Part shown: positions 9,832-18,672 of the stretch, one piece after another | Layout of the letters: every line of letters begins with the position of its first letter | Numbering within the stretch: the stretch's first letter is position 1 | Source: Polynucleobacter sp. MWH-S4W17 | Lineage (GTDB): Bacteria; Pseudomonadota; Gammaproteobacteria; Burkholderiales; Burkholderiaceae | Direction of reading: 5' to 3' | Length of the DNA: 64,000 bases | Assembly: GCF_018687535.1 (NCBI RefSeq) | Contig: NZ_CP061295.1 | Location: forward strand, 434,001 to 498,000 | Made by a program: the position numbers and the translations under genes | Notes under the pieces: generated by a model | What the model saw: only the letters and a program-made list of their open reading frames with translations | Told to the model about the DNA's origin: nothing | Databases searched by the model: none

Positions 9832-11052
9832 ATGACTGTTGCGCTTAGTAGGCGTGCCAGTGATGTCCGGGTTATTGGTCTCATTAGCCTAGCTCACGGC
9901 AGCTCTCATTTCTTTCATTTAATTCTACCTCCCATGTTCCCATGGTTGAGGGATGCTTTTGCATTGAGCTATGCCGAACTCGGTTTACTCATGTCAGTCT
10001 TTTTTGTGGTTTCATGTGTAGCTCAAGCAGGCTCAGGATTTTTAGTTGATCGCATTGGGGCGAGGCCAGTTTTATTTTGTGGCGTTGGATTATTAGTCCT
10101 TGCGGCATTGATTTACTCCCAAAGCAATGGGTATGCCATGCTCTTATTAGGGGCTGTTATTGCTGGATGCGGCAACGGTATTTTTCATCCAGTCGATTAC
10201 ACATTGATTAATCACAAAGTATCTCCGCCAAATCTACCTTACGCCTACTCTATGCATGGTGTGACTGGATATCTGGGATGGGCTGCCGCGCCCGCCTTTA
10301 TGGTGGGCATTGCGCAACTTGCAGATTGGCGTGTTGCGTTTATGTTGGCAGGAGTTCTTGAGGCTTTGATTCTATTGGTCCTCTGGCTTAATAAAAGCCA
10401 GCTGATTGACAATGTCAAGGAGCGACATGCGAGTGCTCAGGCTGCAAACTTCGGTAGCGCTCATGAGAGTCCTTTTGCATTCTTAAAGTTGCCGGCAGTA
10501 TGGTTATGTTGGGCATTCTTTTTCTTTAGTATGGCATCTACTTCCAGCTTGCAATCCTTTGCTCCAAGTGCGCTATTTGGTATTTATGAGATTCCAATCA
10601 ATATCGGTAGTTATTACATTACCCTTTTGGCGCTAGGTAGCGCTGGAGGGGTTTTATTTGGTGGCTATTTGGCTGCTAAGTTACGGGCTCCGGAAAGAAT
10701 AGTCTCTACCTGTTTGTCTATTACGGTAGTGATGTGCTTGCTGCTGGCGACTGGAATCATGTCAACTGACTTGATACCTATTATTTTCTTTGCACTAGGT
10801 TTTGGTTATGGAGTGGTTGCGCCTTCACGAGATTTATTGGTTAAAAAGGCAACCCCACAAGGCGTAGCTGGACGGGTTTATGGAATCGTGTATTCGGGAA
10901 TTGATTTGGGCGCCGCAGTTGGTCCATTCATTTTCGGTTTTTTCATGGATGCTGGATTGCCGAAGGCGCTATTTCTTGGAATCGTCGTATTCCAGCTCAT
11001 GATTATTCCAACCGTCTTTACAGTAACCTCAAAGAGCCGGCAGGCAGCTTAA
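9832..11052 (+). CDS. MFS transporter, FSR-like
   Basis: A 406-residue membrane protein with about 12 hydrophobic segments and the MFS loop GFLVDRIGARPVLF. The HGSSHFFHLILPPMFPWL start with paired His resembles fosmidomycin-resistance-type (FSR) carriers, which in environmental bacteria are mostly of unknown substrate. The stop overlaps the convergent pxpA stop by four bases. No good ribosome site precedes the ATG. A perfect palindrome 17 bases upstream may control it. A link with the neighbouring 5-oxoproline genes is possible but unsupported. Confidence 0.8.
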   Translation: MTVALSRRASDVRVIGLISLAHGSSHFFHLILPPMFPWLRDAFALSYAELGLLMSVFFVVSCVAQAGSGFLVDRIGARPVLFCGVGLLVLAALIYSQSNGYAMLLLGAVIAGCGNGIFHPVDYTLINHKVSPPNLPYAYSMHGVTGYLGWAAAPAFMVGIAQLADWRVAFMLAGVLEALILLVLWLNKSQLIDNVKERHASAQAANFGSAHESPFAFLKLPAVWLCWAFFFFSMASTSSLQSFAPSALFGIYEIPINIGSYYITLLALGSAGGVLFGGYLAAKLRAPERIVSTCLSITVVMCLLLATGIMSTDLIPIIFFALGFGYGVVAPSRDLLVKKATPQGVAGRVYGIVYSGIDLGAAVGPFIFGFFMDAGLPKALFLGIVVFQLMIIPTVFTVTSKSRQAA

Positions 11053-11768
11053 GATAAAGCTGCTTTAATCCTTTTTGCAAATTCAACCGCATGCGGATTA
11101 TCGCCATGAATGCATAAGGTGTCGGTCTGAATTTCGATTTCATTACCATCAATCGCGATGACCTTACCATTTTTTGACATGCTAATCACTTGATTAAGGG
11201 CTTCTGTTTCATCTTCAATTACCGCACCCGCTTGAGTGCGCGGGACCAGAAAGCCTTCTTTGGTGTATTTGCGATCCGCGAATACCTCTTGCCATGCCGG
11301 AACATTTAGCTCTTTGGCGGCATCGATCAGGCAGCTTCCCGCAAGGCCGTACAAAATAACTTCGGATCCCAAATCTTTTACAGCCTGTGCGATACCTCGT
11401 GCGAGTTTGATGTCTTTAGCTGCCTGGTTATATAGGGCTCCATGCGGTTTGACATGATGTAGCTTCTTTCCGATTGCATTCACAAAAGCTTTTAATGCGC
11501 CAGCTTGGTAAAGAACGTAGTTGTAGGCATCCTCTTCGGATACAGCCATCTCACGTCGCCCAAACCCTTCTAGATCTGGAAGGCCTGGATGTGCGCCAAT
11601 ATGAACCCCTTTTTTGCTTGCCATTTCAACCAACTTTTTCATACGTGCTGGATCGCCAGCGTGCCACCCACAGGCAATGTTGGTCGATGTAATGTAGTCA
11701 AGCAATAATGCATCGTTGCCCATTTCCCAGGCGCCAAAGCCTTCGCCCATATCGCTATTAATATCCAT
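11049..11768 (-). CDS. pxpA: 5-oxoprolinase subunit PxpA (LamB/YcsF family)
   Basis: A 239-residue protein. DINSDMGEGFGAWEMGND at the start, NIACGWHAGDP, GAHPGLPD and HHVKPHGALYN are the hallmark segments of the YcsF/PxpA family. PxpABC hydrolyses 5-oxoproline, a spontaneous cyclisation product of glutamine and glutathione turnover, to glutamate with ATP. The start ATG overlaps the stop of the fused pxpB-pxpC gene by one base (TAATG), so expression is coupled. Length is normal for the family. Confidence 0.93.
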   Translation of the reverse strand: MDINSDMGEGFGAWEMGNDALLLDYITSTNIACGWHAGDPARMKKLVEMASKKGVHIGAHPGLPDLEGFGRREMAVSEEDAYNYVLYQAGALKAFVNAIGKKLHHVKPHGALYNQAAKDIKLARGIAQAVKDLGSEVILYGLAGSCLIDAAKELNVPAWQEVFADRKYTKEGFLVPRTQAGAVIEDETEALNQVISMSKNGKVIAIDGNEIEIQTDTLCIHGDNPHAVEFAKRIKAALS

Positions 11769-13510
11769 TACGAATTTCCACTGGTTTGAATAATTGTTTG
11801 AATTGAGTTGATTGTTGATTCTTGTAACTTTAACGCTTCCGCATTTAAACGGTCTGCCTCTTCAATATCTATCGGAATGAATCGTATTTTTGAGCCCGGT
11901 TTAACTTGTGCCAATTTAATGAGGTCGGAATAAATGACTTCGGCTAAGCGCGGGTATCCGCCAGTAGTTTGATGCTCTGCAAGCATCACAATAGGCTCAT
12001 GTGAGGGCGGGTATTGTACAGTTCCAAACGTAATTGCTTGTGATGGAATATTGGGTAAATTCTTTTTGACCTTGAACTCACCTTGTAGACGGAGACCCAT
12101 GCGATTGCTTTGGTTGCTCACGGTCCAAACGGTCGACCAAAATAACTCTCGCTCTTTAATGGATAAAAAGGATAGGTGAGGACCTGCCAAGCAATGGATT
12201 GGTGTGATTTTTTCCAGGGGTGTGAAGGGTGACTTGATGTGCCATTTTGCAAAAGATGGCAATGCATCTTTTTTAAGGAGTGATTTTAAGAAAGGTGAGT
12301 GCAAAGGTAATTGAGGATTGATGAGCGATAAGATCCCCCCCTTTTCAAGTCGTTTTGGTCCAATATCAGCGCTGATATGTGAGCCTGAGGAGCCTAAGAT
12401 TTTAGGTAATTGCAGCCCGCCACCAATGGCTAATAGCGCTCGAAATCCGGGATTAAGCGGCGAAAATTTGAGCACGCTGCCTTTTGCTAACCATACGGGT
12501 CGATTGCCTGGGATGCGTTGATCATCAACAATGCCGTCACAGTGTGCGCCAACCCAGGCTACACAAGTTGCTTGATGAAAGAGAAGGCTTGGACCGCTGG
12601 AAGTCATCTCTATAGCGGCCATGTCCATTGAGTTGCCTACTAAAGCATTCGCTAGATGAAGAGATGATAAGTCGCAGGCTCCGCCAGGACCAACCGCCCA
12701 ATGAGAAAGGCCGGATCTTGGCTCATCTTGAATAGTACTAAAGGTTCCAGACTGTAATACTTCAATAGATGCTTTGTTATTAACCTTATCTAATGCGTGA
12801 ATAATTTCTTGGTGAGCGTTCTTTTGATCTTGTTTGTAAAACTCATCCAATGTAATTTCTTCAATCTGCATTTGATCTCCAGCCATAAATAATCCTGGTG
12901 GTTGATTTTGGATGTCAAACATTTGATTGGGTGAGCGACCAATAAGATTCCATCCGCCTGGCGTGGTTCGAGGGTAAATTGCAGTTTGTAATTCTGCAAT
13001 CGCAACGCTACCTTTAGGGACTGCTGGCCGAGGAGAGGATAGGCGAGGTAGGCGCAACTTAGGGTCAAGGCCACTAAAGTATGCAAACCCAGGCATAAAG
13101 CCCAGAATATCTGCCGTATAAAGATTTTTCTTGTGAAGATGAATTGTCTCTTCAATAGACAATTGGCAGGCCTTAGCAATGGCGTGTAGATCTAGTGCGA
13201 CATCCGGGTGATAACAAACTTGAATCCGATGAATCTTAGCCGGATAAGTTGAGCGCTTCTTTTGTTTTGCTAACTGATGCTGAATTTTCTCTAGTTCTGC
13301 AAATGCTTGTTGACGCGTTAGATTTGGTCCTTCATGCGTATATTGCAATTGGATGACCAGCGAATCTAGGCCAGGAACGATTTCAGCGGCCCATAAGGGT
13401 TTGTTGGCCAACAGTAGCTTGCTTAGCTCATGAATATCTTTTAAGGCATCTGATGATTTAGAGAAATCAATCAATATGCTGTGGTCGCCAATTAGTGTGC
13501 AATGCATCAT
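11768..13510 (-). CDS. pxpBC: 5-oxoprolinase subunits B and C, fused (KipI-KipA)
   Basis: A 580-residue fusion. Residues 1 to about 225 are KipI/PxpB-like, with PGFAYFSGLDPKLRLPRL and PRTTPGGWNLIGRS. From about 250 to the end it is KipA/PxpC-like, with GPGGACDLSSLHLANALVGN, an Ala/Gly-rich core and GYPRLAEVIYSDL near the C terminus. The three PxpABC activities act as one ATP-dependent 5-oxoprolinase. Such fusions are known; older annotations call them urea amidolyase-like or allophanate hydrolase. It is first in the operon with pxpA and divergent from the MFS gene at 13618. Confidence 0.92.
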   Translation of the reverse strand: MMHCTLIGDHSILIDFSKSSDALKDIHELSKLLLANKPLWAAEIVPGLDSLVIQLQYTHEGPNLTRQQAFAELEKIQHQLAKQKKRSTYPAKIHRIQVCYHPDVALDLHAIAKACQLSIEETIHLHKKNLYTADILGFMPGFAYFSGLDPKLRLPRLSSPRPAVPKGSVAIAELQTAIYPRTTPGGWNLIGRSPNQMFDIQNQPPGLFMAGDQMQIEEITLDEFYKQDQKNAHQEIIHALDKVNNKASIEVLQSGTFSTIQDEPRSGLSHWAVGPGGACDLSSLHLANALVGNSMDMAAIEMTSSGPSLLFHQATCVAWVGAHCDGIVDDQRIPGNRPVWLAKGSVLKFSPLNPGFRALLAIGGGLQLPKILGSSGSHISADIGPKRLEKGGILSLINPQLPLHSPFLKSLLKKDALPSFAKWHIKSPFTPLEKITPIHCLAGPHLSFLSIKERELFWSTVWTVSNQSNRMGLRLQGEFKVKKNLPNIPSQAITFGTVQYPPSHEPIVMLAEHQTTGGYPRLAEVIYSDLIKLAQVKPGSKIRFIPIDIEEADRLNAEALKLQESTINSIQTIIQTSGNS

Positions 13511-13617
13511 GATGGAGTGTTAGGGGTTTTCTCTAGTATGTGCTTTAGCAGGAATAATTGGGTTATAAAGATATTACTCATTCATTAATTTAAAGCCTAA
13601 AAAATAAAGGAGACAAA

Positions 13618-14880
13618 ATGAGTCAACAACCGGATACCAGTCTGACTGGTTTTTATAAGGTCATGAGCCCCAAAGAAAAGAAAACTTTTTGGGGTTGTTT
13701 CTTAGGCTGGGCATTAGACGGCATGGACTTCATGATTTACCCCTTGGTGATTGGAACCATTATTGCAGTATGGCAGGTCGATCGGGGCATGGCTGGTCTT
13801 GCGGTAACGGGTACTTTATTGGCTTCTGCATTTGGTGGATGGTTTGCAGGTTATTTAGCTGATCGTATCGGTCGCGTACGCACGCTTCAGTTCACGATTC
13901 TTTGGTTCTCTAGCTTCAGTTTGATTTGTGCATTCACACAAGACTTTAATCAGCTCATGATTGCTCGCGCACTCTTGGGTTTTGGTTTCGGGGGTGAGTG
14001 GGCTGCTGGTGCTGTATTGATGGGTGAAACGATTCGCGCTGAATATCGTGGCCGCGCTGTAGGTAGTGTGCAATCCGCTTGGGCGGTAGGTTGGGGTGCT
14101 GCTGTGCTTCTGCAGGCCATTATGTTTAGCTTGCTCCCTGCTGATATGGCATGGCGCGCAATGTTTGTTGTGGGCTTTTTCCCAGCATTACTCCTGCTCT
14201 ACATCCGTCGTAATGTAGAGGAGCCTGAGATTGCGAAGATTGCTCGTGAAAAAGTTGCGGCAGCTGGTGACTCACCATCAATCTTTGAAATTTTCAAACC
14301 GGGCATCTTGAAAACTACCATCTTGGCTTCTTTGTTGACCATGGGTGCGCAAGGCGGTTATTACGCAATTACAACTTGGGTGCCAACCTTCCTAAAGGCT
14401 GAGCGTAAATTAACAGTCGTTGGCTCTACCGGTTACTTGGCATTCCTGATTGTTGGCAGCTTTGTTGGTTACCTGGTTGGCGCTTGGATGGCTGACCGCT
14501 TTGGCCGTCGGAAACTCTTTATGACTTTCTCGCTGGGCGCAATTGTTTTAGTCTTGGCATACACCCAGTTAGAAATTACGAATGAGATGATGATGTGGCT
14601 TGGCTTCCCCCTCGGTTTTTTTGCTAGCGGTTATTTCTCGGGCATGGGCGCATTCTTGACTGAACTCTTCCCAACTCGTTTGCGTGGATCCGGTCAGGGC
14701 TTTTGCTATAACTTTGGCCGCGGTATTGGTGCTTTATTCCCTGCTTTGGTTGGTTATTTCTCAGCTCAATATGGATTGGCTATGGCGATTGCGATCTTTG
14801 CTGTGATTGCTTATGGTGTTTTCTTTATAGCTGCAGTAATTCTTCCTGAAACCAAGGGGCGCGAATTGAAGGCTAACTAA
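13618..14880 (+). CDS. MFS transporter, sugar/organic-acid:H+ symporter type
   Basis: A 420-residue, 12-segment carrier. YLADRIGRVRTLQF after TM2, GFGFGGEWAAGAVLMGE in TM4-5 and ADRFGRRKLFM in the second half are typical of the metabolite:H+ symporter and sialic acid/aromatic acid carrier group. TELFPTRLRGSGQGFCYNFGR and PETKGREL close the protein. AAAGGAG precedes the ATG. A hydrolase gene starts 10 bases after the stop, so the carrier probably imports the substrate or precursor of that hydrolase, likely a cyclic or aromatic acid (inference). Confidence 0.85.
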   Translation: MSQQPDTSLTGFYKVMSPKEKKTFWGCFLGWALDGMDFMIYPLVIGTIIAVWQVDRGMAGLAVTGTLLASAFGGWFAGYLADRIGRVRTLQFTILWFSSFSLICAFTQDFNQLMIARALLGFGFGGEWAAGAVLMGETIRAEYRGRAVGSVQSAWAVGWGAAVLLQAIMFSLLPADMAWRAMFVVGFFPALLLLYIRRNVEEPEIAKIAREKVAAAGDSPSIFEIFKPGILKTTILASLLTMGAQGGYYAITTWVPTFLKAERKLTVVGSTGYLAFLIVGSFVGYLVGAWMADRFGRRKLFMTFSLGAIVLVLAYTQLEITNEMMMWLGFPLGFFASGYFSGMGAFLTELFPTRLRGSGQGFCYNFGRGIGALFPALVGYFSAQYGLAMAIAIFAVIAYGVFFIAAVILPETKGRELKAN

Positions 14881-14890
14881 CGGCTTATCT

Positions 14891-15757
14891 GTGTCACAAA
14901 AAGAAATTCCGTTTTGCCCAGGACCGCCCGATCATCAGGGTGGTCCTTTTCCTTTTCAGATGCCTATTGGCGCAGTGGATACACATGCGCATGTCATTAG
15001 TGCGGCCAGTTTTGTGCCTGATCGTTCCTACACTTCTCCAGAGGCAACCGAGGAGCAATACATTCGAATGCTTGATGAGGTTGGCATGACCTACGGCGTA
15101 CTGATTCAGGTTAGCGTGAATGGCCAAGATAATGAGCCAATGCTAAAGGCGTTAAGAAATCATCCGCAACGCTTGCGTGGGGTTGCTGTGCCGCTACTTG
15201 GTCAAGTAGATTCTTATTATCAAAAGATGAGGGATGCTGGTGTAGTTGGCATTCGCATGAACCTTATGTTCTCTGGAGGCGGCTTAGATATTTCGAAGCT
15301 TGAGGAGTGTGATGCTCTAGCAAGGGATTGGGGTTGGCATATTCAATTTTTGTTAGATGCAAATGATCTTCCAGCGCTGATGCCGCGCATGCAGAACTTA
15401 AAGTCTACCCTTGTGGTTGATCATATGGGCTACTTAAAAACTTCTGTTGGTCTGGATTCGCCTGGCTTTAAAGCGCTTGTTGATTTAGTACGAGAGCGGG
15501 CATGGGTGAAAGTGTCCGGCGCCTATCGTTTAACTGATCAAGCGCCTCCTTATGAAGATGTGGTTCCTTATGCGCAAGTATTAATTGATGCCGCACCTGA
15601 ACGATGTGTATGGGGCTCTGATTGGCCGCATGTTGCTAATTGGGGTGTTATGCCATCGGTAGCGCAGCTACTTGAAAGTCTTGCCTCATATGCGCCTGAT
15701 GAAGGACTGCGTAATCGAATTCTTTGCGCCAATCCACAGAAGTTATATTTTTCATAA
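14891..15757 (+). CDS. Amidohydrolase-2 family metal-dependent hydrolase (PDC-lactonase-like)
   Basis: A 288-residue TIM-barrel hydrolase. Metal-binding HAH in AVDTHAHVI near residue 30, the strand-end His in VVDHMGY, and GSDWPHVANWG near the C terminus fit the amidohydrolase-2 group that contains 2-pyrone-4,6-dicarboxylate lactonase. The substrate is unknown; a lactone or dicarboxylate delivered by the upstream MFS carrier is the natural guess. The start is GTG at 14891; no ATG or clear ribosome site fits, and coupling to the upstream gene is likely. Confidence 0.8.
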   Translation: MSQKEIPFCPGPPDHQGGPFPFQMPIGAVDTHAHVISAASFVPDRSYTSPEATEEQYIRMLDEVGMTYGVLIQVSVNGQDNEPMLKALRNHPQRLRGVAVPLLGQVDSYYQKMRDAGVVGIRMNLMFSGGGLDISKLEECDALARDWGWHIQFLLDANDLPALMPRMQNLKSTLVVDHMGYLKTSVGLDSPGFKALVDLVRERAWVKVSGAYRLTDQAPPYEDVVPYAQVLIDAAPERCVWGSDWPHVANWGVMPSVAQLLESLASYAPDEGLRNRILCANPQKLYFS

Positions 15758-15859
15758 TATGAAATCTTATTACGCTGCGTAAAATGCGGTGCAACAAGCA
15801 GCTATTCGTTTCATCCCAACCAGTGAATGAGCATTCCACATTGTAAAAATATATATATA

Positions 15860-15976
15860 AGTTATTGAATTTAAATAACTAAATATTTTGAAAAATATCT
15901 TAAATTTCCCTTGCGTGCCTTTTTGAACTGTCTAAACTCTTATATAAGACATAAGACTGAACTCAGTCTTAAGAGT
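15860..15976 (+). promoter_or_regulatory. Palindrome-rich aceA upstream region
   Basis: Three dyads lie in this AT-rich stretch. One is AGTTATT/AATAACT at 15860-15880. A second is ATATTTT/AAAATAT at 15883-15898. The third is a 9-bp perfect pair with a 2-base centre, TAAGACTGA 15952-15960 and TCAGTCTTA 15963-15971. An outer pair ACTCTTA 15936-15942 and TAAGAGT 15970-15976 encloses the last, together with CTTATATAAG and a doubled ATAAGAC. Operators for a regulator of isocitrate lyase, or a leader RNA hairpin, would explain this. The remainder of the 260-base gap shows no gene. Confidence 0.5.
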
Positions 15977-16017
15977 CCTCAAATTTAGAAGTACTTGTTT
16001 AACTTAGGGAGAAAAAC

Positions 16018-17316
16018 ATGGCAGATCGCAAAGCAGAAATCGCAGCACTACAAAAGGACTGGGATACCAATCCACGCTGGAAAGGTATTACTCGTGGCTA
16101 TACGGCTGAGGACGTAGTCCGTCTTCGCGGTTCATTGAAAATTGAGCACACTTTAGCTAAGCATGGCGCTGAGCGTCTTTGGGAATTGGTAAACAATGAA
16201 GCTTACGTTAACTGTTTAGGTGCTTTGACTGGTGGCCAAGCAATGCAACAAGTTAAAGCTGGCGTACAAGCTATTTACTTGTCAGGTTGGCAAGTTGCTG
16301 CTGACGGTAACTCTTACGCAGCAATGTACCCTGACCAATCTTTATATCCAGTAGATTCAGTTCCTAAAATGGTTGAGCGTATCAATAACTCATTTCAGCG
16401 TGCTGATGAAATCCAAACGGCTAAAGGTATCAACAAAGGTGATGCAGGTTACATTGAGTATTTCGCTCCAATCGTTGCCGATGCTGAAGCTGGTTTCGGT
16501 GGTGTATTGAATGCATTTGAATTAAGTAAAGCATTGATCAAGCAAGGCGCTGCTGGCGTTCACTTTGAAGACCAATTGTCTTCTGTCAAAAAGTGTGGTC
16601 ACTTAGGTGGCAAAGTATTGTTGCCTACTGCCGAGTCAGTCCAGAAGTTGATCTCTGCCCGTTTGGCTGCTGACGTAATGGGTGTTTCTACTATCATCTT
16701 GGCCCGTACTGATGCTGAAGCTGCTGACTTGTTGACATCTGACTATGATGCAAACGATAAGCCATTCTTGACAGGCGAGCGCACGCCTGAAGGTTTCTAC
16801 AAAACACGTAAAGGTTTAGACCAAGCTATTTCTCGTGGTTTGGCATACGCTGCATACGCTGACATGGTTTGGTGTGAAACTGGTACACCTGACCTGGAAT
16901 TTGCTCGTCAGTTTGCTGAAGCAATTCGTGCGAAGTTCCCAGGCAAGATGTTGGCTTACAACTGCTCACCATCTTTCAACTGGAAGAAAAACTTGGACGA
17001 CGCTACCATTGCTAAATTCCAACGTGAATTAGGCGCAATGGGTTACAAGTACCAGTTCATCACATTGGCCGGTATCCACTCTATGTGGTACAACATGTTC
17101 GATTTGGCTCAGGACTACATGCAGCGCGGTATGACTGCATACATCGAGAAAGTACAAGAGCCAGAATTTGCTGCTCGTGACCGTGGATACACATTCGTTT
17201 CACATCAGCAAGAGGTTGGTACTGGTTACTTTGATGATGTAACGACTGTTATCCAAGGTGGTAAGTCTTCTGTAACGGCATTGACTGGTTCTACCGAAGA
17301 AGAGCAGTTCCATTAA
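16018..17316 (+). CDS. aceA: Isocitrate lyase
   Basis: A 432-residue enzyme that cleaves isocitrate to glyoxylate and succinate, the first step of the glyoxylate bypass used on acetate and fatty acids. The catalytic loop KKCGHLGGK, the magnesium-binding [12 protein letters not shown] and the [12 protein letters not shown] segment are all present. The start has AGGGAG six bases before ATG. It is followed by a strong terminator and is therefore a single-gene unit. Codon choice seems more uniform than in its neighbours, as expected of a highly expressed gene. Growth on stored PHA (phaZ, 21.4 kb) would need it. Confidence 0.97.
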   Translation: MADRKAEIAALQKDWDTNPRWKGITRGYTAEDVVRLRGSLKIEHTLAKHGAERLWELVNNEAYVNCLGALTGGQAMQQVKAGVQAIYLSGWQVAADGNSYAAMYPDQSLYPVDSVPKMVERINNSFQRADEIQTAKGINKGDAGYIEYFAPIVADAEAGFGGVLNAFELSKALIKQGAAGVHFEDQLSSVKKCGHLGGKVLLPTAESVQKLISARLAADVMGVSTIILARTDAEAADLLTSDYDANDKPFLTGERTPEGFYKTRKGLDQAISRGLAYAAYADMVWCETGTPDLEFARQFAEAIRAKFPGKMLAYNCSPSFNWKKNLDDATIAKFQRELGAMGYKYQFITLAGIHSMWYNMFDLAQDYMQRGMTAYIEKVQEPEFAARDRGYTFVSHQQEVGTGYFDDVTTVIQGGKSSVTALTGSTEEEQFH

Positions 17317-17360
17317 GAATCCCTAAGTAGCACGTTGTAAGCAGTAGCACCATACTGCCG

Positions 17361-17408
17361 CGGCACCTAAATGACCCCACAAGGGTGACTTAGGTGCCGT
17401 TTTCGTTT
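17361..17408 (+). terminator. Rho-independent terminator after aceA
   Basis: A 10-bp perfect stem, CGGCACCTAA 17361-17370 and TTAGGTGCCG 17390-17399, is followed by a T-rich run. The loop contains a further ACCC/GGGT pairing that could extend the hairpin. It lies 44 bases after the aceA stop. Confidence 0.85.
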
Positions 17409-17419
17409 ACATTCTTTCT

Positions 17420-17860
17420 ATGACTAATTGCGTACTCTGTAAAGACGAACTCAAGCCTGAAGAGGGGCAGCTCATTTGGCGCGGCGATGACTGCCGGGTC
17501 ATTCTAGTGAACGACCCTGAGCTACCTGGTTTCTGCAGGGTGATCTGGAATCGCCACGTAAGCGAAATGACGGAGCTGACCCATGGTGAGCGCGATCATC
17601 TAATGACTTTAGTATTTGCCGTTGAAGAAGCAATCCGTCATGTGATGCATCCAGATAAGGTCAATATTGCCGCCTTAGGCAATATGGTTCCGCATATTCA
17701 TTGGCACATCATTCCTAGATTTAAGGACGACGCATTCTTCCCTGGATCAGCTTGGTCCAAAAAAACGCAAGAAACAAAAGAAGCTGTATTAGAGGTCAGA
17801 AGAAAACAGGCTCAAGAATTGCCAGCCATAATTAAGGCTGCCATTGCAAATTTGTCCTAG
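17420..17860 (+). CDS. HIT-family hydrolase
   Basis: A 146-residue protein of the histidine-triad superfamily. The HIHWH motif in NMVPHIHWHIIPRF supplies the nucleotide-phosphate-cleaving His. The N-terminal CVLCKDE could bind a metal. Members hydrolyse dinucleotides or AMP-conjugates, and the precise substrate is not predictable. The start ATG lies 12 bases after the aceA terminator. The following binding-protein gene begins at 17868, seven bases after this stop. Confidence 0.88.
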   Translation: MTNCVLCKDELKPEEGQLIWRGDDCRVILVNDPELPGFCRVIWNRHVSEMTELTHGERDHLMTLVFAVEEAIRHVMHPDKVNIAALGNMVPHIHWHIIPRFKDDAFFPGSAWSKKTQETKEAVLEVRRKQAQELPAIIKAAIANLS

Positions 17861-17867
17861 GGATTCA

Positions 17868-18653
17868 ATGCGTAAACTATTTTTTATTTTTTTAATACTT
17901 GCAACTAATGTATTGCATGTTGACCATTCTTATGCGGCAGATATTCAGGTGATTACCTCTGGAGCATTCGCTGAGGCGTTAAAGCAGTTAGTCCCTGAGT
18001 ATGAAAAACAATCTCCTAATAAAGTCATTATTTCTTATGGCTCATCAATGGGCGCTGCACCCGACTCCATCCCCTCAAGATTGGCTAAAGGTGAGCAGTT
18101 TGATGTATTAATCCTGGCTGCACCGTCTTTAGAGGGGTTTATCAAGAGCGGAGAGCTTCAATCTGGGACGCGAGTTGATTTAGTGGCTTCGGTAATGGGT
18201 GCGGTAGTGAGAGCGGGTGCGCCAAAGCCTGATATCAGCACAATGAATGGCCTGAAATCAGCCTTATTAAATGCAAAGACAGTTGCATATTCAGCAAGTG
18301 CTAGCGGCGTTTATTTATCAACTGAACTTTTTCCCAAAATGGGAATTTCAGAGCAGATGGATAAAACTGCAAGAAAAATTTATAGCGAGCGAGTCGCTTC
18401 TGTTGTAGCTAGAGGGGATGCAGAATTAGGCTTTCAGCAAGTGAGTGAGCTGCTTCCTATTCCTGGAGTAGAGTTTATTGGTGAGTTGCCGCCAGAAGCG
18501 CAAAAGACGGTACTATTTTCTGCAGGCATTACTACTGATACAAAAAATCTCGCTGCATCAAAAGACTTGATCAAGTATTTAGCTTCAACAAAAGCTGTTC
18601 CAACGATTCAAAGAGCTGGATTAAAGCCAGTGTTACCAGCCTTAACTTGGTAG
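17868..18653 (+). CDS. ModA-like periplasmic substrate-binding protein
   Basis: A 261-residue exported protein. MRKLFFIFLILATNVLHVDHSYA is a signal peptide with cleavage near SYA-A. I prefer ATG 17868 over the upstream in-frame TTG 17844 because the signal peptide then starts normally. The mature part has ITSGAFAEALKQL, YGSSMGA, EQFDVLILAAPS and YSASASGVYL, typical of the type-2 periplasmic fold of the molybdate-binding ModA group. No permease or ATPase gene is adjacent, so it is an orphan, and its ligand may be an organic acid rather than molybdate (inference). Confidence 0.78.
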   Translation: MRKLFFIFLILATNVLHVDHSYAADIQVITSGAFAEALKQLVPEYEKQSPNKVIISYGSSMGAAPDSIPSRLAKGEQFDVLILAAPSLEGFIKSGELQSGTRVDLVASVMGAVVRAGAPKPDISTMNGLKSALLNAKTVAYSASASGVYLSTELFPKMGISEQMDKTARKIYSERVASVVARGDAELGFQQVSELLPIPGVEFIGELPPEAQKTVLFSAGITTDTKNLAASKDLIKYLASTKAVPTIQRAGLKPVLPALTW

Positions 18654-18672
18654 GATAAAAAGGAAAATAGAA

